A DNA stretch of 64,000 nt, taken from positions 5,394,001-5,458,000 of the forward strand of contig NZ_CP139976.1 of the NCBI RefSeq assembly GCF_034424625.1, read 5' to 3'. Position 1 is the stretch's first letter. Each line of letters starts with the position of its first letter. The notes below the pieces were generated by a model that did not search any database, was not told where the DNA came from, and saw only the letters and a program-made list of their open reading frames with translations. Position numbers and translations under genes: made by a program. Positions 58,486 to 64,000 of the stretch are shown piece by piece. Source of the stretch: Janthinobacterium lividum. GTDB lineage: Bacteria > Pseudomonadota > Gammaproteobacteria > Burkholderiales > Burkholderiaceae_D.

Positions 58486-59313
58486 ATGTTTCCGCTTCCT
58501 GAACAAATTTCCAGCGCCGCCAAGTCGCAACTGGAAAACCAGCTGCAGATCTTCAGCACGCTGACCAGCAAAGTCTTTGAAAGCGCCGAGAAAATCATCG
58601 CCCTGAACTTGAACGCAAGCAAGGCCGCCCTGTCGCAGACAGCGGAAACGGCGCAGCACCTGCTGGAAACGCAGGACCCGCGCGACTTCTTCAGCTACAG
58701 CAGCAACCAAGCGCAGCCTAACATCGAGAGCGTGCTGGCCTACAGCCGCCAGCTGTTCGGCATCGCCTCGAGCACCCAGGCGGAATTGCTGGCCTCGGCC
58801 AAGGCCCGCCTCGATGCGGTAGCCCCTGCCGCCGCAACGGCCCCTGCCCCTGCCGCAGCCAAGCCTGCGCCGGCCATCGCCGCACCTGCCGCTGCCCCTG
58901 TCGCTGCGCCAGCGCCAGCAGCGGCCCCAGCGCCCGTTGCCGCCAAGCCTGCCGAAGTGGCCAAGCCTGTCGCCAAGCCAGCGCCCGCGCCTGTCGCCGC
59001 ACCGGCAGCCAAGCCAGCGGCAGCGCCTGCCAAGGTGGCCGAGAAGGCCGCCGACAAGCCCGCCGTGAAAGCGGTCGAAGCCAAACCGGTTGCCAAGCCT
59101 GAAGCGGCCAAGCCCGCACCTGCACCCGCCGCCGCGCCAGCACCGGCCAAACCGGCCGCCAAGCCGGCCAGCGCCGTCGGCAAGACCGTGGCCAAGGCCG
59201 CCGTGAAGCACGCTCCTGCGCCAGCCGCCAAGCCGGCAGCCAAGGCCGCCCCCAAAGGCACGCCATCGAAACAGCTCGACATGTTGGGCGGCAAAGGCAG
59301 CGGCCGCAAGTAA
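58486..59313 (+). CDS. phasin-family protein with long Ala/Pro/Lys tail
   Basis: Phasins coat polyhydroxyalkanoate granules. The 275-residue protein has an N-terminal phasin domain (about 1-110: FPLPEQISSAAKSQLENQLQ, AEKIIALNLNASKAALSQTA). From about residue 112 a 150-residue low-complexity region rich in Ala, Pro and Lys follows, with repeated [15 protein letters not shown] units. It ends in a basic tail (QLDMLGGKGSGRK). The tail resembles histone-like and PhaF-type basic regions and could bind DNA or RNA; that is inference. AAAGGAG precedes the ATG. The gene is monocistronic with its own terminator. Confidence 0.88.
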   Translation: MFPLPEQISSAAKSQLENQLQIFSTLTSKVFESAEKIIALNLNASKAALSQTAETAQHLLETQDPRDFFSYSSNQAQPNIESVLAYSRQLFGIASSTQAELLASAKARLDAVAPAAATAPAPAAAKPAPAIAAPAAAPVAAPAPAAAPAPVAAKPAEVAKPVAKPAPAPVAAPAAKPAAAPAKVAEKAADKPAVKAVEAKPVAKPEAAKPAPAPAAAPAPAKPAAKPASAVGKTVAKAAVKHAPAPAAKPAAKAAPKGTPSKQLDMLGGKGSGRK

Positions 59314-59343
59314 GCGTCGCGCACGCCACTGACGCAGCAAAAC

Positions 59344-59365
59344 AACGGGCTACGGCCCGTTTTTT
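59344..59365 (+). terminator. terminator of the phasin gene
   Basis: AACGGGC (59344-59350) pairs with GCCCGTT (59355-59361) over the tetraloop TACG, and six T follow. The same TACG loop is used by the groEL terminator. Confidence 0.92.
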
Positions 59366-59478
59366 GCGTGCCCGTCCACAGCGCGCTTTTCTACCTTGTT
59401 GTATCCTACGCGTACTTTCCGTCCGCGTGCCCGTCCTTCCGCCCCGCGACACCCCATTACTAAAAACAAAAGGTAACC

Positions 59479-61230
59479 ATGAGTTTATCGAGGCTCATCG
59501 CCGGCTTCGTGCGTCAGCATTGGCCGGCGTATGCCGCCGCTGCCGTCATGCTGACAGGCGTGGCAACACTGACCGTCTGGATCCCGCGCCGCGTGGGCGC
59601 CATCATCGACGCATTGGCCGCGCACCGCATGACGGCTGCCGAACTGTGGCTTGAGCTGCTGACCCTGCTCGCCGTCGGCGTCGTCATCTATTTCCTGCGC
59701 GTGGGCTGGCGCATCACCCTGTTCAAGGCCGCCTACCAGCTGGGCGTGATGCTGCGCACGCGTTTCTACACGCGCATGTCGCAGCAGGGCGCGTCGTTCT
59801 ACCAGAACCAGCGCACGGGCGACCTGATGGCGCTGGCGACGAACGACATCGACGCCATCGAAATGGCCGCCGGCGAAGCCATGCTGGCCGGCTTCGACGG
59901 CACATTGACCCTGCTGATGGTGCTGGGCATCATGCTGCTGGGCGTGGACTGGCGCCTGGCCTGCATCGCCCTCTTGCCCTTCCCGCTGATGGGACTGGCC
60001 TTCTGGCGCATTTCCAGCCATATCCACACGGCATCGACGGATTCATTGAAGCGCTTTTCCGCGCTGAACGACCATGTGCAGGAATCGCTGTCGGGCGTGC
60101 GCACCCTGCGCGCGCTGGGCCTGGAAGAGCGTAGCAGCCAGCAGTTTTCCGCCCTGGCCGGCCACGCGGCGAACGCCAGCCTGACGGCGCAGCGCTGGGA
60201 AGCGGCGTATGAACCGGCCGTCGGCCTGACGCTGACGGCCGCCACGGCGCTGACCCTGGGCCTGGGCGGCTACCTCGTGTGGCAAGGCCAGCTGACCATC
60301 GGCGCGCTGACGAGCTTTTCCATGTACCTGGGCCAGCTGATCTGGCCCATGTTCGCCGCCGGCTGGGTGCTCTCCCTGATCGAACGGGGCCGTGCCGCCT
60401 GGCAGCGCTTGCAGCCCATGCTGGACGCGCCTCTGGCCATCGACGACCATGGCACCATCGCCACCCTCACGCCCGGGCCCCTGCAATTGCAGGACGTCGG
60501 CTTTGCCTATGCAGGCCAGACGGCGCCCGCGCTGTCCGGCATCTCGCTGCGCCTGCAGCCGGGCCAGACCCTGGGCCTGGTGGGCCCGACGGGCAGCGGC
60601 AAGTCGACCCTGCTGCGCGTGCTGCTGCGCCAGGTCACGCCGCAATCGGGCACGGCGACGTGGAGCGGCCAGCCGCTGGACGCGTATACCTTACACGCGC
60701 TGCGCGCTGCCATCAGCTGGGTGCCGCAGGAATCGTTCCTGTTCTCCGCCACCATCGCCGACAATATCGCCCTGGCCCGTCCCGGCGCCACGCGCGAGGA
60801 AGTGGAACGGGCGGCGCAGCTGGCCGACATCCATGCCGATATCCTGCAATTCCCCGACGGCTATGCCACCCACGTGGGCGAGAAAGGCATCACCCTGTCG
60901 GGCGGCCAGCGCCAGCGCGTGGCGATTGCCCGGGCTCTCCTGGCCGACAACGGCTTGCTGCTGCTCGACGACGCGCTGTCCGCCGTCGACACGGGTACGG
61001 AAACGCGCATCCTGCAGCACCTGGAAGAACTGCGCCGCAAGCGCCCCGAGCGCAGCGCCATCATCGCCAGCCACCGCCTGAGCGCCGTCGTCAACGCGGA
61101 CCTGATCCTGGTGCTGCGCGACGGCCACGTCACGGAAACGGGCAACCACGACGCGCTGATGCAGCGCGACGGCTGGTATGCCAGCCAGTGGCGCTATCAA
61201 CAACTGGAGGCCAGCCTCGATGCCATCTAA
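59479..61230 (+). CDS. ABC exporter half-transporter, MdlA/YheI-like
   Basis: This is one half of a heterodimeric ABC exporter of the inner membrane. The 583-residue protein has an N-terminal six-helix membrane domain (to about 310) and a C-terminal ATPase. Walker A is GPTGSGKST near 369 and the signature is LSGGQRQR near 473. Walker B reads LLLLDDALSAVD near 495, with Asp where the catalytic Glu normally stands, so its own ATP site is the degenerate one. The next gene supplies the partner, overlapping by 11 bases. The substrate is unknown; lipids or drugs are typical. Confidence 0.92.
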   Translation: MSLSRLIAGFVRQHWPAYAAAAVMLTGVATLTVWIPRRVGAIIDALAAHRMTAAELWLELLTLLAVGVVIYFLRVGWRITLFKAAYQLGVMLRTRFYTRMSQQGASFYQNQRTGDLMALATNDIDAIEMAAGEAMLAGFDGTLTLLMVLGIMLLGVDWRLACIALLPFPLMGLAFWRISSHIHTASTDSLKRFSALNDHVQESLSGVRTLRALGLEERSSQQFSALAGHAANASLTAQRWEAAYEPAVGLTLTAATALTLGLGGYLVWQGQLTIGALTSFSMYLGQLIWPMFAAGWVLSLIERGRAAWQRLQPMLDAPLAIDDHGTIATLTPGPLQLQDVGFAYAGQTAPALSGISLRLQPGQTLGLVGPTGSGKSTLLRVLLRQVTPQSGTATWSGQPLDAYTLHALRAAISWVPQESFLFSATIADNIALARPGATREEVERAAQLADIHADILQFPDGYATHVGEKGITLSGGQRQRVAIARALLADNGLLLLDDALSAVDTGTETRILQHLEELRRKRPERSAIIASHRLSAVVNADLILVLRDGHVTETGNHDALMQRDGWYASQWRYQQLEASLDAI

Positions 61231-63028
61231 GACCGACCAAGCCACCACCGCCACGCAATCCGTGCGCCGCCAGGCCGCGCAAGCCATCGGCCTGCTGCGC
61301 CGCGCCGCCGCGCCCGACCTGCGCCACCTGTACTGGGCCACGTTCTGGCTGATCCTCGCCGCCGCACTGGAAGTGACGGGGCCGATTCTGGGCAAGGCCC
61401 TGATCGACCAGCATCTGCTGCCGCGCAACCTGGACTGGACGCGCATGTCGCTGCTGCTGGGCGGATGCCTGCTGACGGGCTGGGTCGCTTCCGGCCTGCG
61501 CTATCTGCAGCTGGTGCGCCTGTCCGGCCTGGCCATGCGTTCGGTGCAGCGCCTGCGCGAAACCGTCTACCAGCACGTGCTGCGCCTGCCCATGGCCTTC
61601 TTCGACCGCGCCATCACGGGACAACTGGTCAGCCGGGTCACCAACGACACGGAAGCGGTGAAATCGCTGTACGTGCAGGTGCTGTTCGTCATCCTCGACA
61701 GCTCCATCGTGCTGGTCGGCACCATGGCCGCCATGGCCTTCCTCGACTGGCGGCTGATGCTGATCGTGCTGGCCCTGCTGCCGGCCGTGCTGGCCATCGT
61801 CTTCCTGTACCAGCGCTGGAGCGCGCCGGCCGTCACGCGCGCGCGCGCCCTGCGCAGCGAGATCAACGGCCAGATCGCCGAATCGATCGGCGGCATGAGC
61901 GTGCTGCAGGCGAATAACGCGGAAAAGCGCTTCGGCGCGCGCTTCACGGGCATCAACCAGGACCACTACACGGCGCGCATGCAGGAATTGCGCGCCAACG
62001 CCTGGCTGCTGCGCCCTGCGCTCGACATGCTCAACATCGTGCTGCTGGCCGTCGTCATCTTCAGCTTCGGCCGGCGCGAGATGGGCGCCGTGGAAGTGGG
62101 CGTGCTGTATGCGTTCATCAGCTACATCGCGCGCGTGATCGAACCCTTGATCCAGATCACCATGCAATTCAGCCAGTTGCAGCAGTCGGTGGTGGCCACG
62201 GCCCGCGTCTCGGCCCTGCTGGACGAAGCGCAGGCGCTCGAGCATGCACAGGGAAGGGAAACACCGGCCCTGCGGCAGACGAAAGCGGGCAGCGACCTGC
62301 CCGCCGTGGACATCCAGAACCTGACGTTCGCCTACGTGGAAAACCAGCCCGTGCTGCACGACCTGTCGCTGACGATTCCGCAGGGCGCCTTCTTTGGCAT
62401 CGTCGGCCATACGGGCAGCGGCAAGTCGACCCTGCTGTCGCTGCTGCTGCGCTTTTATCCCGTCGCGCGGGGCAGCATCGCCATCAATGGCGTGGCCCTC
62501 GACAGCATCGACAACGAGCACTTCCGCGCCGACGTGGGCCTAGTGCCGCAAGACCCCTTCCTGCTGGCGGCCTCGGCGCGCGAAAACATCGACATGGGCC
62601 GTGGCTACACGCAGCAGCAAATCGAGACGGCAGCCCGCGCCGCGCATGCGCACGATTTCATCGCCGCGCTGGAACACGGCTACGACACGCCGCTGGGCGA
62701 AGGCGGCTCGCGCCTGTCATCGGGGCAGAAGCAGCTGATCGCGATTGCCCGCGCGCTGGCCGGCCAACCGCGCATTCTGCTGCTCGACGAAGCGACGTCG
62801 CGCATCGATAGCCAGACGGAGCAGATCGTGCAGCAGGCCCTCAACGAGTTGCGCGGCAAGGTGACCATCATCGCCATCGCCCACCGCCTGTCGACCATCC
62901 GCGAGGCCGACCGCATCATCGTGCTGAACCACGGCCGCATCACGGAAGCGGGACCGCACGATGCCCTGATGCAGATCGAAGGCGGCCTGTACCAGCGCCT
63001 GTACCTGCTGCAGCAGCTGGCGCAGTAA
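61220..63028 (+). CDS. ABC exporter half-transporter, MdlB/YheH-like
   Basis: This is the second half of the heterodimeric exporter. The 602-residue protein has a six-helix membrane domain and a C-terminal ATPase with Walker A GHTGSGKST near 395. The signature is altered (LSSGQKQL near 498), and the Walker B has the catalytic Glu (ILLLDEATSRID near 520). Together with the neighbour this gives one canonical and one degenerate ATP site, as in TM287/288 and TmrAB. ATG 61220 overlaps the upstream stop by 11 bases; a longer frame is not supported. Confidence 0.92.
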   Translation: MPSKTDQATTATQSVRRQAAQAIGLLRRAAAPDLRHLYWATFWLILAAALEVTGPILGKALIDQHLLPRNLDWTRMSLLLGGCLLTGWVASGLRYLQLVRLSGLAMRSVQRLRETVYQHVLRLPMAFFDRAITGQLVSRVTNDTEAVKSLYVQVLFVILDSSIVLVGTMAAMAFLDWRLMLIVLALLPAVLAIVFLYQRWSAPAVTRARALRSEINGQIAESIGGMSVLQANNAEKRFGARFTGINQDHYTARMQELRANAWLLRPALDMLNIVLLAVVIFSFGRREMGAVEVGVLYAFISYIARVIEPLIQITMQFSQLQQSVVATARVSALLDEAQALEHAQGRETPALRQTKAGSDLPAVDIQNLTFAYVENQPVLHDLSLTIPQGAFFGIVGHTGSGKSTLLSLLLRFYPVARGSIAINGVALDSIDNEHFRADVGLVPQDPFLLAASARENIDMGRGYTQQQIETAARAAHAHDFIAALEHGYDTPLGEGGSRLSSGQKQLIAIARALAGQPRILLLDEATSRIDSQTEQIVQQALNELRGKVTIIAIAHRLSTIREADRIIVLNHGRITEAGPHDALMQIEGGLYQRLYLLQQLAQ

Positions 63029-63099
63029 AGGGGCCTTGTCAATGCCGGCAGTGTGCACTTTCGCAAATTTCTGTGCCCTGCATGATATTTCTTGATTGC

Positions 63100-63117
63100 A
63101 ACAGAATATAATCTGTT
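63100..63117 (+). promoter_or_regulatory. dyad over the -10 box of the last gene
   Basis: AACAGA (63100-63105) and TCTGTT (63112-63117) are perfectly complementary and flank ATATAA; a TATAAT -10 lies at 63107-63112. A repressor or activator site covering the -10 is possible. No convincing -35 at 16-18 bases was found. Confidence 0.45.
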
Positions 63118-63147
63118 ACAGACAGGTGTCATTGCGGGAGCGGGACG

Positions 63148-64000
63148 TTGGCAGGCAGACAGAATCGGGCATCATGGCGAAAGGCGCATTGGCTGCTGGT
63201 ACTGGCCTGCTTGCTGCCGCCCGCCAGCCATGCCCAGGTCAGCAAGCTGGAGCAGCATATTGCCGCCGTGCGCGAGGATGGCCGCTTCGTCCCCGCGCGC
63301 GCCCTGCAGCGCCTGGAGGAGGTGGAATCGCAGGCGCGCAACGCTCCCCTGCTGGTGCGCGCGGAATTCCTGACACAGCTGAGTACCGTGCGCATGCGCC
63401 TGGGACAGAACGATATCGCCATGCGCCTGGCCGAGGAACTCATCGCCTACGCCCGCCAGAACAAGAGCGACGTGGCGCTGGCGAAAGGCATCCTCTGCAA
63501 AGCCTATGTCACGTTCGCCATGAACGAGCGCCGCGCCTCGCACCTGCTGGCCTTTGAGGCGGAACGCATCGCCAACCGCACGGACGACTTGCCCGTGCGC
63601 GTGCAGGCCACCATCAGCGCGGGCCAGTCCTGGGCTGAGGAAGGCAATTTCCCGTTTGCGCTGGCCAAGCTGCAGGCGGCCGTCGACCTGGCGCGCCAGA
63701 GCAACTCCCCCTCCAGCCTGGCCGCCGCGCTGAATGCCCTCACCCTGCTGTACACGCAGATGCGCGAATACGACAAGGGCTTCGAGGTGCTCGACGAATT
63801 GCTGGCCGTATCCGGCACCCTGGCATCGCCGGGCCGCATGGCGCAGGCAAAGAATACGGAATACGGGCTGGCGCTCGACGCGCAGCAGCCGCAGCGGGGC
63901 CAGCGCGCCCTGCTGGCGGCCCTGGCGCTGGAGCGCCAGCTGGGCGCGCGCGGCATGGTCGCCGTCACCCTCGTCAATCTGTCGGACAGCTATCTGAAGG
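63148..64000 (+). CDS. secreted or membrane TPR-like sensor protein, partial at window end
   Basis: The frame stays open from 63148 to the edge of the window, so the gene is cut there. It begins at TTG (63148) 7 bases after GGGAG, and the first 30 residues form a signal peptide (HWLLVLACLLPPASHAQ). Helical repeats follow with the spacing and small residues of tetratricopeptide repeats (for example LAKLQAAVDLARQSNSPSSL and YDKGFEVLDELL). In related bacteria such periplasmic TPR regions often precede a membrane span and a GGDEF or histidine-kinase domain; that is inference, because the C-terminus is outside the window. Confidence 0.7.
   Translation, partial: MAGRQNRASWRKAHWLLVLACLLPPASHAQVSKLEQHIAAVREDGRFVPARALQRLEEVESQARNAPLLVRAEFLTQLSTVRMRLGQNDIAMRLAEELIAYARQNKSDVALAKGILCKAYVTFAMNERRASHLLAFEAERIANRTDDLPVRVQATISAGQSWAEEGNFPFALAKLQAAVDLARQSNSPSSLAAALNALTLLYTQMREYDKGFEVLDELLAVSGTLASPGRMAQAKNTEYGLALDAQQPQRGQRALLAALALERQLGARGMVAVTLVNLSDSYLK

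Overview
The window looks like a chromosomal segment of a betaproteobacterium of the family Oxalobacteraceae, most likely Janthinobacterium or a close relative. This is inferred from the high-GC, strongly GC3-biased coding, the gene orders (aceE-aceF-lpdA with a lipoyl domain on LpdA; zapA followed by 6S RNA and an EVE-domain gene; prlC-holC), and the protein sequences. No phage, IS element, CRISPR array or tRNA was found. About 52 protein genes are supported, plus one structural RNA (6S RNA) and several regulatory sites.

Layout. 0.2-6.5 kb: pyruvate dehydrogenase operon aceE-aceF-lpdA (minus strand). 7-12.2 kb: folD, prlC, holC with an overlapping small coiled-coil gene, and a solitary branched-chain amino acid binding protein. 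12.3-18.9 kb: two LysR regulators, an NAD(P)-binding epimerase-like gene, a small cytochrome c, ilvD and lgt. 19-23 kb: a membrane diguanylate cyclase, an EVE protein, 6S RNA, zapA and a zapB-like gene (apparently leaderless), and a secreted protein with a duplicated cysteine module. 23.1-25.5 kb: groES-groEL with a perfect CIRCE operator and a long leader. 25.6-30.2 kb: a small membrane protein, a GNAT acetyltransferase, a POT peptide transporter and phosphoglucomutase. 30.2-44.1 kb: an iron-uptake region of two FecI-FecR-receptor signalling modules flanking a Fur-boxed receptor operon with DUF4198, DUF3649, PepSY and DUF3325 proteins. 44.1-47.7 kb: a GGDEF-EAL protein with a decayed EAL domain and a chemoreceptor. 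47.9-55.6 kb: a seven-gene polyol (probably xylitol or D-arabitol) operon of ABC transporter, dehydrogenase, AraC regulator and xylulokinase. 55.7-64 kb: two GNAT genes, a cytosine-deaminase-like amidohydrolase, a phasin with a long Ala/Pro/Lys tail, a heterodimeric ABC exporter, and the start of a secreted TPR-like protein cut by the window edge.

The most interesting non-coding signal is an intergenic element of exactly 94 bp present three times (12214-12307, 14878-14971, 21332-21425). Each copy lies just after the stop codon of the upstream gene (binding-protein gene, ilvD, zapA) in the same orientation relative to it. Each is bracketed by arms that differ in sequence between copies yet stay complementary within each copy. 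The element either forms a 3'UTR RNA structure or inserts preferentially into terminator-like hairpins. Other points for follow-up are the predicted leaderless zapB-like mRNA, competing hairpins in the groESL leader, phased direct repeats at the aceE promoter, palindromic operator candidates before the polyol operon and the deaminase gene, and the decayed EAL domain.
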